NCBI RefSeq assembly: GCF_900143695.1
Contig: NZ_FRFE01000028.1
Location: 1 to 62,297, forward strand
Direction: 5' to 3'
Length of the DNA stretch: 62,297 nt
Source: Desulfopila aestuarii DSM 18488
Lineage (GTDB): Bacteria; Desulfobacterota; Desulfobulbia; Desulfobulbales; Desulfocapsaceae
Part shown: piece by piece, positions 34,667-44,298 of the stretch
How positions within the stretch are numbered: position 1 is the stretch's first letter
How the letters are laid out: each line of letters starts with the position of its first letter
Made by a program: the position numbers and the translations under genes
The notes under the pieces: generated by a model
Told to the model about the DNA's origin: nothing
Database searches by the model: none
What the model saw: the letters and a program-made list of their open reading frames with translations, nothing else

Positions 34667-34713
34667 CCGTTCCAACCAGCACTTCGGTCGTCAACCGTGG
34701 AGGTGTGTCCGGA

Positions 34714-36240
34714 TCAGACAAGGGATTTCTCCTTCATCTCCCCTGAGGCGACCTCCACCCGGTTCCGGCCATTATGTTTTGCCTCATAGAGGGCTTGATC
34801 GCATTGGGTGATGAGCATGGAGCGGGAGATCTCGGCCCCGGAGCTCTCACTGCTTGCGACACCAATGCTGATGGTTATCGGAATAGGGATATCGCCATGT
34901 TTGATCTGGTGCTGCTCTACTCCGCGTCGCACCCTGTGGGCCAGGACTTTTGCTCCGGTAATGCCCGTCTCCGGCAGGATGACGGCGAATTCCTCACCGC
35001 CGTATCGGGCCACGATATCGCAATTTCTGACCAGTTTCACCAAGAGGGTACTGATCTCCTGCAGGACGGTGTCACCTACGGGATGTCCATGAGTATCATT
35101 GATTTTCTTGAAAAAATCTATATCGATAAGTAACAGGGCCACCATGTGGCCGTAACGCTTTGACGATTCCAGCTGGCTGGCGAGAGCGTCCTGAAAATAC
35201 CGGTGGTTGTAGAGGCCGGTGAGGCCATCGCGCAGGGCCAGATCACGCAGGCTGTCATTGGCCTTTTTCAATTCGACAGCCATCTGTTCGGCGTTTCGTT
35301 TTGCCTGGGTCAACTCCAGTACCAGCTGTTCATAAGAATAATTGAGGCGGGCCAGCTCGGTGTTCGCCTCCTGCATGATTTGGGAGAAGGGCTTCATCTC
35401 TCCGGGAGAAATGGCGAACAATTCTATGGCTTCACGTGCCTTGATGCCGATGGTGTCGATAAGCTCCAAAGCGTGTTCATCGTTGATGCCATAATGTTCA
35501 TTCAGCAGCATCCGCGCTTCAATCGACCTGCGGTTGCTCTCCTTACCGTGGTAGATGGAGGCGATCCGGTCGGCCAGGTTGACAAGGCCTGCAGTGCTGG
35601 TCTGTCCCGGTTTTTTCGGGGAGTGGTGATCCCTGATAGGTTCACAGATGGTATCAGGCAGATTCCAGGATTTCAGGATCTGATAGCCGACCTCGGTGTG
35701 ATTGAAGCTCAGGTGCTTCGTTTCCTCCTCCTGCAGGTTGCTGCCGCTGATCCGTTTGGCGTCAAAAACCTCGGTATAGGCTGCACCGCAGGAGAGAAAG
35801 AGCACCAGTACCCCGAAATCCTGGAGCAGGGCGGTGACAAAAATATCATCGGAGCGAAATCCCACTTCTGCTGCCATTATTTCGGCGGCAACAGCGCTGG
35901 TTATGGCCCGGCGCCAGAAAAGGTCGATGTCGAAGCTTCCCTGTTGGGTAACCTTCACGGCGTCGAAAATGACAAACGAGAGGGCGATATTTTTCAGGGC
36001 TTTTGTACCGAGGACCGAGATGGCCTGGCCCGGTGAAGAAACCTGATCGACCATTCCGTAATAGGATGAGTTGGCAACCTTGAGAATCCGTGCCGTCAGA
36101 ACCGGATCGGACTTGATGATATTGGCCAGCTCGGCAAATGAGTCCTCATCTTTTCTGATCGCTTCAAGAATCCTGATCGCTATCGCTTTAGGCGATGGCA
36201 GCCTGACCTTTTCTTCGAGAAATTCCTGGAGAGTAATCAT
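34714..36240 (-). CDS. HDOD-GGDEF diguanylate cyclase
   Basis: A 508-residue protein. An HDOD domain (about 15-215, KSDPVLTARILKVANSSYYG, VLGTKALKNIALSF, LSFNHTEVGYQIL) is joined by a coiled coil to a GGDEF domain (about 330-500) with DGLTGLYNHRYFQ, DIDFFKKINDTHGHPVGD and the intact active site RYGGEEFAVILPE. It should make c-di-GMP under control of the HDOD domain. The epd gene ends 36 bases upstream on the same strand, so co-transcription is possible. Confidence 0.92.
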   Translation of the reverse strand: MITLQEFLEEKVRLPSPKAIAIRILEAIRKDEDSFAELANIIKSDPVLTARILKVANSSYYGMVDQVSSPGQAISVLGTKALKNIALSFVIFDAVKVTQQGSFDIDLFWRRAITSAVAAEIMAAEVGFRSDDIFVTALLQDFGVLVLFLSCGAAYTEVFDAKRISGSNLQEEETKHLSFNHTEVGYQILKSWNLPDTICEPIRDHHSPKKPGQTSTAGLVNLADRIASIYHGKESNRRSIEARMLLNEHYGINDEHALELIDTIGIKAREAIELFAISPGEMKPFSQIMQEANTELARLNYSYEQLVLELTQAKRNAEQMAVELKKANDSLRDLALRDGLTGLYNHRYFQDALASQLESSKRYGHMVALLLIDIDFFKKINDTHGHPVGDTVLQEISTLLVKLVRNCDIVARYGGEEFAVILPETGITGAKVLAHRVRRGVEQHQIKHGDIPIPITISIGVASSESSGAEISRSMLITQCDQALYEAKHNGRNRVEVASGEMKEKSLV

Positions 36241-36276
36241 CTGTGCCTCGTTTGTACCATAGGTTTCAAAACCAGT

Positions 36277-37299
36277 CTATTTGGCAGATAATACAAGCCA
36301 TTTGCAGCCGACATCCAGCATCCGGTTGGCAAATCCCCATTCGTTGTCGAACCAGCAGACCAGTTTCACCAGCTTGGTGCCGCTGACTCTGGTCTGGGTG
36401 GCATCGATGATGCCGGAGTGTGGATCGGTGTTGAAATCGACCGATGCATGCGGCTCCTGAGTATAACCGAGCAAGCCTTGGAGATGGCCATCGGCTGCCT
36501 CCCTCATGATATTGTTGACCTGTTCTGCGGTTGTATCCGTTTTGACATTGACGGAGAGATCCATCAGCGACACGTTAATGGTGGGTACACGCAGATGCAG
36601 GCATTGAAACCGGTCGCCCAGATGGGGGAGAATGCGTTGGATGCCACGGTTCAAGCCGGTTTCCACAGGGATGATTGAGTGGAGTGCGCTACGGGTCAAA
36701 CGTAGATTGGTATTATGGTAGCTGTCGATCACCGGTTGGTCGTTCATGGCTGAATGGACGGTGGTGATTACGCCGAAATCGAGTCCCAGGGCTTTGTCCA
36801 GCAGATCTAGTACTGGCACAATGCAATTGGTGGTGCAGGAGGCGTTGGAAACGATTTTATGTTCAGCCCGGAGCTGGTTGTCGTTGACGCCGTATACCAC
36901 CGTGGCATCCATATCGGGATTTGCCGGGTGGGAAAGCAGGATGCGCTTTGCTCCGCTTGCAAGGTGCAGATTGGCGGTGGTCCGGTCATTGAAAGATCCA
37001 GAGCATTCAAAGAGCAGATCTATATCTAATGCTTGCCAGGGCAGGTTTTCCGGGCACTCTTCACACAGCACCTGAATCCGGTCACCATTGATATAGAGCG
37101 TATCCTCGCTGCAGGATACCGGCACTGGGAAGCGGCCATGGGTTGTATCGTAACGGGTCAGGTAGGTTAACGTTTCGATGTCGGCCAGTTCGTTGATAGC
37201 GACTACTTCGAAATCTTTGCGGTGCGGACCGGTGTAGATAGCTCGCAGAACGCTCTGGCCTATACGGCCGTACCCGTTAATAGCAACTCTATAGCTCAT
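36277..37299 (-). CDS. epd: Erythrose-4-phosphate / glyceraldehyde-3-phosphate dehydrogenase family (Epd-like)
   Basis: A 340-residue NAD-dependent aldehyde dehydrogenase of the GapA/Epd family. The N terminus has the Rossmann loop AINGYGRIGQSVLRA; the active-site Cys is in SNASCTTNC; HSAMNDQPVIDSYH, VETGLNRGI and DNEWGFANRMLD follow. Features such as AINELADIETL, the ATVVYGVN-DNQLRAEHKIVSNAS stretch and the SAMNDQ loop resemble E. coli Epd more than GapA. Epd oxidises erythrose-4-phosphate toward pyridoxal phosphate synthesis. Orthology is from recall, and a glycolytic role is the alternative. The gene stands between signalling genes with no pyridoxal or glycolytic partner. Confidence 0.82.
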   Translation of the reverse strand: MSYRVAINGYGRIGQSVLRAIYTGPHRKDFEVVAINELADIETLTYLTRYDTTHGRFPVPVSCSEDTLYINGDRIQVLCEECPENLPWQALDIDLLFECSGSFNDRTTANLHLASGAKRILLSHPANPDMDATVVYGVNDNQLRAEHKIVSNASCTTNCIVPVLDLLDKALGLDFGVITTVHSAMNDQPVIDSYHNTNLRLTRSALHSIIPVETGLNRGIQRILPHLGDRFQCLHLRVPTINVSLMDLSVNVKTDTTAEQVNNIMREAADGHLQGLLGYTQEPHASVDFNTDPHSGIIDATQTRVSGTKLVKLVCWFDNEWGFANRMLDVGCKWLVLSAK

Positions 37300-37422
37300 G
37301 ATTCTCTATATTTAGACGATGAAGAAAAATTATTTTCTTTGGCGTCTGTTAGACGTCTTGTGTTTCTTGGAAAGATTAATGCGATAGGTATTATAAAAAG
37401 ATGCTTGGGTTTACAAGGCTTT

Positions 37423-39563
<2,141 letters not shown>

Positions 39564-39567
<4 letters not shown>

Positions 39568-40418
39568 TGGTCCGGGAGGACTCTCCCCTTCGCGTTGTTT
39601 TCTGCGGTGATTGCTGCATTGAGCTGCCCTATTTCCTCAGGTGTAACCTGTTTGCTGCACATGAAGTAGCGGTGGTTGCCCAGTGGCATATCACGGGGCA
39701 GGATAAGGTGAAAATGGTTTGGGTTGCGGCTGGCAGTAATGGCTTCGTTTGCTTCTTCGGTGGCGGCAAAAAAATAGTCGGCCTTGCCAGAGTCGATCAT
39801 TTCCAGCATCTCGGTTGCATTTCCGGTGGTTGTTACGCTGGCCGGATTGTGCTGTCGTAATGCTTCATCAACGTATGGACCATAGGAGTAGCCGCTTTGG
39901 ACCAAAAGAGTGAGATCGGTCCGTTTGAACAGTTCGGCAAGGGTTAGGGCGGGCGGAGAAAAGGTGATGTCGGCACGGGTAACAACCACCGTTGGCAGAT
40001 CCTGATACAGGGGAAGGGAAAATGAGGCAAACTCTTCGCGTTCAGGAGTTTTGAACCAGCCCAGTGCGCAGAGCCGTTCATGGTTGTTCTCCACATTGTT
40101 CATCTGGCGTTTGGGCGGCATTTTCTGCAAGGTATACGGGAGTCCGGAACGACGAAAGGCTGAGAGAGCAATCTCACCGATCAGGCCGGAGAGAACATGG
40201 TCGTTGCTGGTGATATAATAGGGAGGCCGTTCATTGTAGGCCAGAATAATGGGCGCACTTCCTGCCTGTTGCTCTTTCCCTACCTGGGTTCCAGAAACTC
40301 TGGAATGACCGATGTATACGATATTTCGCAGAAACAGGCTGCCGATGGCGATCAGGAGGCAGATTATGATGATGGTACGTGACGGGAATCTTCCTAACAT
40401 TTCGTTCCGATTCGGCAA
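39564..40418 (-). CDS. Membrane-tethered family 3 solute-binding protein partnering a sensor kinase
   Basis: A 284-residue protein with an uncleaved-looking N-terminal anchor (TIIIICLLIAIGSLFL, about 14-30) and a family 3 extracellular solute-binding domain (APIILAYNERPPYYIT; GLIGEIALSAFRRSG; MLEMIDSGKADYFFA; LGNHRYFMCSKQV). In transporters this fold binds amino acids, but no permease or ATPase is adjacent. Here the gene is fused at the translational level (4-base overlap) to a hybrid kinase, so signal detection rather than uptake is the likely role. Ligand unknown. Confidence 0.85.
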
Positions 40419-40689
40419 TTGAATGAATCAGTGTTTTATGAGCGGCTTTACTCCTGCCTTTGGCGTGAGAACTGCCAGTTCTTAATACACATCGTGGTGG
40501 GCCTGTTCTTTTACCCATGGGTGAGACACTGCCTGGCAACGGCTGTCTCTGTGAAATGAACGAATACACTGAAAGTACGGCGTTAATTTACCATTCCCAC
40601 AATACAACGGAACGGGTTGAAAGACCAGTGCCATTTTTTTTGCTTACAGGCAGCAAGCTGTGCAGAATGGTTATTGGAGAAATGTCGGT
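40419..40689. other. Gene-free stretch upstream of the binding protein gene
   Basis: No credible gene. It probably contains the promoter of the minus-strand binding protein/kinase operon; with the palindrome at 40690-40718 it makes up the 338-base gap to the thiol peroxidase gene. Confidence 0.35.
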
Positions 40690-40718
40690 GGGATACGCTT
40701 TCCGGGAAAGCGTATCCC
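40690..40718 (-). terminator. 14-bp perfect palindrome downstream of thiol peroxidase
   Basis: GGGATACGCTTTCC and GGAAAGCGTATCCC are separated by a single G. Part of the arm repeats directly just after it (CCGGAAAGCG at 40717-40726). Lying about 40 bases past the stop of the minus-strand gene at 40757, it may act as a terminator, but a one-base loop means the RNA stem would open at the tip; a repeat relic is equally possible. Confidence 0.45.
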
Positions 40719-40756
40719 GGAAAGCGTAAATGAGGCTGTGCTATGGTAGTGGAAGT

Positions 40757-41257
40757 TCAACCAAGCTGGGCAAGGGCTTTGTCGTAATCAGGCTCCTGCG
40801 CGATTTCAGGAACCTGCTCGGTATATTTAACATTGCCGTCGGGGCCGATGATGACGATTGCCCGGGAAAGCAGGCCGGCAATCGGGCCGGAGGTGATGGT
40901 CACCCCGTAATCATTACCGAAGTCGGCGCTTCTGAAAACCGAGCAGGAGACAACATTTTTTAAACCATCTGTTTCGCAGAAACGGGTGTGAGCAAAAGGC
41001 AGGTCAGCGGAAATGCAGAGGACAACCGTGTCTTTTTTGCTGCCGGCGACTTCGTTGAATTTTCGGACCGAGGTCGCACAGACCGGGGTGTCGATGCTCG
41101 GGAAAATGTTGAGTACCACGTTCTTTCCGGCAAAATCGGCGAGAGTGCAGGTCGACAGATCGGTTTTGATCAGTGAGAAATCGGGAGCTTTCGTTCCGGT
41201 GGCCGGAAGATCGCCGACGGTGGTTATGCTGTTGCCTTTGAGGGTGATTGATGCCAT
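40757..41257 (-). CDS. tpx: Thiol peroxidase (Tpx, atypical 2-Cys peroxiredoxin)
   Basis: A 166-residue peroxiredoxin of the Tpx class. Diagnostic features: ITLKGNSITTVGDLPATGTKAPDF, peroxidatic Cys in DTPVCATSVRKFN, catalytic Arg in FAHTRFCETDG with the resolving Cys, and SRAIVIIGPDGNV. It reduces hydrogen peroxide and alkyl hydroperoxides using thioredoxin, in the cytoplasm. Start at ATG 41257 with AAAGGAGAAATGAT upstream; an in-frame Met at 41338 is not used. Both redox Cys are ordinary TGY codons, in contrast to the selenoprotein candidate at 29568-30185. Monocistronic. Confidence 0.93.
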   Translation of the reverse strand: MASITLKGNSITTVGDLPATGTKAPDFSLIKTDLSTCTLADFAGKNVVLNIFPSIDTPVCATSVRKFNEVAGSKKDTVVLCISADLPFAHTRFCETDGLKNVVSCSVFRSADFGNDYGVTITSGPIAGLLSRAIVIIGPDGNVKYTEQVPEIAQEPDYDKALAQLG

Positions 41258-41536
41258 ATCATTTCTCCTTTTATGTGAATTGGGGCCGGCCTGATGCCGA
41301 ATAACTGTTTGCTCGACCGAAACCGGATAGCGGCGCACTATGATGTTGCCGTAGTTTCAGCCTGCTGTCATTGAAAGGGTGCTGCATTTTTTATCGGTGA
41401 AAGCTTTTTTGAGCGTCCACAGTATCTTGTCTAAGATCGACTGTTGAGAATAGTTGTTATCAAGAAATAACCTGTCAACCATCTGCTGTAAAAAAGTCGG
41501 CAGATGATAAAGGGCGTAAATCTGTTGTGCGGTAGT

Positions 41537-42469
41537 CTATTCTGTCAGTTCTGCCACAATCTTCATCTCGATGGATATGCCATCAAACACAGTGTGCATG
41601 CCCAGGTGCTGGTAGTAGCTGCTTGAACCGTAGGTAATGCCCCAGAGTGTTCTATCCAGATCGAAGTGGGCCGTAAGATGCAGGCGGCCATCCAGCCATT
41701 TGACGAGGGTTGCCTTGAAGCTGAGATCATTCTGGATGCCACGTAAATCGAGAGTTCCTGAGAGCTCACAGTTGGGCCTGGTGGGCTCGGCCTCTCGTGC
41801 GAATCTGCCACCCCGGATATTGAAGCGAGCGGCTGGAAAGCCATCGGTGAGAAAGAAATCTTCCGACTTCAGGTGGGAGATCAGCACCTTTTGCAGGTCG
41901 CTGCCGGCGAGATTGATGTTTTCGATGGATTCCATATCCACGGTGAAACTACCTTGGATGGTGCCATCCTCAACATGCAGATGGCCGTTGGCCAGGCCGA
42001 CCGTTCCGTAATGGCTGGTGTTGGAATTGCGGCCTGTCCAGCCGATAATGCTTTCATCGGTGATAACAGTATATTCTCCATCTGCCAATAGGCGGTCAGT
42101 CTCTTCAAGGGTATTTGGCGCGGTGCCATGCAGCGGCAATCCCGACTGTTTCCATCGTTCCAGTCCGCCCTCGAGGAGCGTCACATTGGAGTAACCGGCC
42201 ATGGAGAGCTTCTCAGCGGCGGTGCGGGAGTCGAGCGAGTTATTGCCAATTCCGTAAACCACGATGGGGCAACTGCTGTCGCTGCAGAGTGCATGTACCT
42301 GATCGATAAAGGTCATCTCAAAAACGCAGGCATTGCGGGCGCCGGGAAGGTGCACTTTGTAGAAGTGATCGGCAGGCAGGGTATCAATGAGAAAAAGGTT
42401 TTCAGCGGCATCGAGTCTGGCCCGCAATTCCTCAGGGGTAATTGTATGTAAAGAATGGGCATGTTTCAT
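41537..42469 (-). CDS. Rhodanese-YceI fusion protein, rhodanese catalytic Cys replaced
   Basis: A 310-residue cytosolic fusion. Residues about 8-115 form a rhodanese domain (ITPEELRARLD, FLIDTLPADHFYKVHLPGA, GGLERWKQSGLPL), but the active-site loop reads VVYGIGNNSLDS: Gly73 stands where the persulfide-carrying Cys should be. Residues about 130-305 are a YceI-like lipocalin domain (GSFTVDMESIENINL, LISHLKSEDFFLTDGFPAARFNI, GTLDLRGI), which binds isoprenoid-like or other hydrophobic ligands in known structures. No signal peptide is present, although most YceI proteins are periplasmic. The dead rhodanese is probably a binding or dimerisation module. Single-gene unit. Confidence 0.87.
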   Translation of the reverse strand: MKHAHSLHTITPEELRARLDAAENLFLIDTLPADHFYKVHLPGARNACVFEMTFIDQVHALCSDSSCPIVVYGIGNNSLDSRTAAEKLSMAGYSNVTLLEGGLERWKQSGLPLHGTAPNTLEETDRLLADGEYTVITDESIIGWTGRNSNTSHYGTVGLANGHLHVEDGTIQGSFTVDMESIENINLAGSDLQKVLISHLKSEDFFLTDGFPAARFNIRGGRFAREAEPTRPNCELSGTLDLRGIQNDLSFKATLVKWLDGRLHLTAHFDLDRTLWGITYGSSSYYQHLGMHTVFDGISIEMKIVAELTE

Positions 42470-42838
42470 AAAGGATTCCCCGCTTTTTGGGTGAGTGATG
42501 GGAGAGAATACTGTTCTGATGAAATAATAGTAGTTCCTGCTGCGGGAAAAAGACAGGGTAAGGGGGTGGATTGTTGTATTTTCCTCACCGGGGTTTATGG
42601 AGCCACCAAACGGTGTATGTGGTGTTTTTATGCTAACTTGTTGACATTTCGTGGTGATAAAAGATGTTTACTGCTTGCACTTCGGTGGTCAGGGGTGTAA
42701 ACAACATGCTGATTCTATTAGTGAAGCAGCAGCGGGCGCATGTGATATCTGTATTATTCAACGGGTTGGGCCTTGAGGGCATATCGAAAGATTTCCCGAT
42801 ATGTATCGCGGCGACCCGTCATCTGAAAGAGAGAGAGC
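42470..42838. other. 369-base divergent intergenic region
   Basis: No gene seen. A small perfect hairpin CATATCG...CGATATG lies at 42780-42803, about 35 bases before the dGTPase start, and could influence its expression. Confidence 0.35.
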
Positions 42839-43933
42839 ATGGGATTTGTACCTGTTATCGGTAAGTCGATCAAAAAGCAGCTCGAGGATCGTGAAGAGGC
42901 CTATCTTTCGCCCTATGCCGCCCTCAGCAAAAACTCTCAGGGGCGCATGCATGAAGAGGAGGAGGATATCCAGGATATCCGGCTGACCTTTCAAAAAGAT
43001 CGTGACCGCATTACCCATTCAAAGACCTTTCGTCGTCTCAAGCACAAGACCCAGGTTTTTCTTGCCCCCACCGGTGACCATTATCGAACGCGACTCACCC
43101 ATGTTCTGGAAGTGTCCCAAATTGCCAGGACTATAGCTGCAGGGTTGTGTTTGAACGAGCCACTCACCGAGGCTATTGCCCTCGGCCATGATCTTGGTCA
43201 TACACCTTTTGGCCATGCCGGCGAGGCGACCTTGAATGAGCTTCATCCAGGTGGGTTTCGCCATTATGTCCACAGTCTTAGAGTTGTGGACCGTTTGGAA
43301 AACGACGGCCGAGGCCTGAATCTCACCTTCGAAGTGCGAAACGGAATTATCCGCCATTCGAAAGGAAATTCTGAGATACTTCCCGACACAAAAGGCGAAC
43401 TGGCGGTGACCCTTGAAGGCCAGGTGGTTCGGTTGGCGGATATCATTGCCTATGTCAATCATGACCTCGACGATGCTCTACGGGCTGGAATCTTAAAAGA
43501 TGGTGATTTACCTGATAATATAAAGAACGTGGTTGGCAGTCGCCATTCCCAGCGTATCGGCAAAATGGTACGCGATCTTATCGTCGAGACTCTTCAGGCA
43601 GATGACGGCTGTCTGCACATAAGTGACGGTATGCTTGAGGCCATCGGCAATCTGCGTCATTTTCTCTATAAAAACGTCTATCGCTATTACCGGGTACACA
43701 ATGAATTTGAGAAGGCCCAGCGCATTATCCGCGATCTGTACGGATATTTTCTGGAGAATGGGCTGGTACGCCGGCGTGGCCGGGAACTGGTAGAGGAATC
43801 CAGGCCTGAATCATGGAAGGATGAGAAGGTTGCTCACCGGCAAGTTTGTGATTTTATAGCGGGAATGACTGATCGCTATGCCATGGGACTCTATGAACAT
43901 TTATTTCTGCCAAAACCGTGGAGCGTGCGCTGA
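42839..43933 (+). CDS. dgt: Deoxyguanosinetriphosphate triphosphohydrolase-like HD protein
   Basis: A 364-residue HD-superfamily dNTPase, which cleaves dNTPs to deoxynucleoside and tripolyphosphate. Signatures: DRDRITHSKTFRRLKHKTQVF, RTRLTHVLEVSQIARTIA, the HD pair GHDLGHTPFGHAGE, and a late Asp in RLADIIAYVNHDLDDA. The length matches the short bacterial Dgt-like type 2 group. AGAGAGAG precedes the ATG. A hairpin terminator follows, separating it from valS. Substrate range is not predictable. Confidence 0.9.
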   Translation: MGFVPVIGKSIKKQLEDREEAYLSPYAALSKNSQGRMHEEEEDIQDIRLTFQKDRDRITHSKTFRRLKHKTQVFLAPTGDHYRTRLTHVLEVSQIARTIAAGLCLNEPLTEAIALGHDLGHTPFGHAGEATLNELHPGGFRHYVHSLRVVDRLENDGRGLNLTFEVRNGIIRHSKGNSEILPDTKGELAVTLEGQVVRLADIIAYVNHDLDDALRAGILKDGDLPDNIKNVVGSRHSQRIGKMVRDLIVETLQADDGCLHISDGMLEAIGNLRHFLYKNVYRYYRVHNEFEKAQRIIRDLYGYFLENGLVRRRGRELVEESRPESWKDEKVAHRQVCDFIAGMTDRYAMGLYEHLFLPKPWSVR

Positions 43934-43987
43934 GCTGGAGTCAGGAAAGCCCCTTCGTTTTCGCCTGATGAAATACAAAACTTTTCT

Positions 43988-44023
43988 GCGGCTGGTTTCC
44001 ATAAACTGGAGCCAGCCGCTTTT
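43988..44023 (+). terminator. Terminator of the dGTPase gene
   Basis: GCGGCTGG and CCAGCCGC form the outer stem and TCC and GGA extend it with small bulges around a 7-nt loop, followed by TTTTC. It begins 54 bases after the dgt stop. The remaining 275 bases to valS (44024-44298) show no gene and probably contain its promoter and leader. Confidence 0.7.
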
Positions 44024-44298
44024 CATGAAACTCCGGTGAAAAACAGTTGAAGTTAACGGGTTTCATAGTTAGTTTCTGGATGGTTCGGCCCCCTGTATCA
44101 CTAAAGGGTTCACGCATTTGTCAGGTGTTTATCGCCGGTCACAAGCCTTCAACATAGAGCCGACAAAAGCAGCAAACGAGAAATAACCAACCAATCCTTG
44201 CGGACCATGAGAAATAATCGGATTGTCACACTTTCCGTTTTTTCGGTTCTTTCGGGTTATACATAATCAACCACCATCAATTATTACCAGCACCTATT

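Noticed and set aside
43934-44298. Possible T-box or other aminoacyl-tRNA leader before valS
   Set aside because: No T-box consensus or specifier-loop arrangement was recognised, and these leaders are rare outside Firmicutes; only a terminator of the preceding gene is supported.
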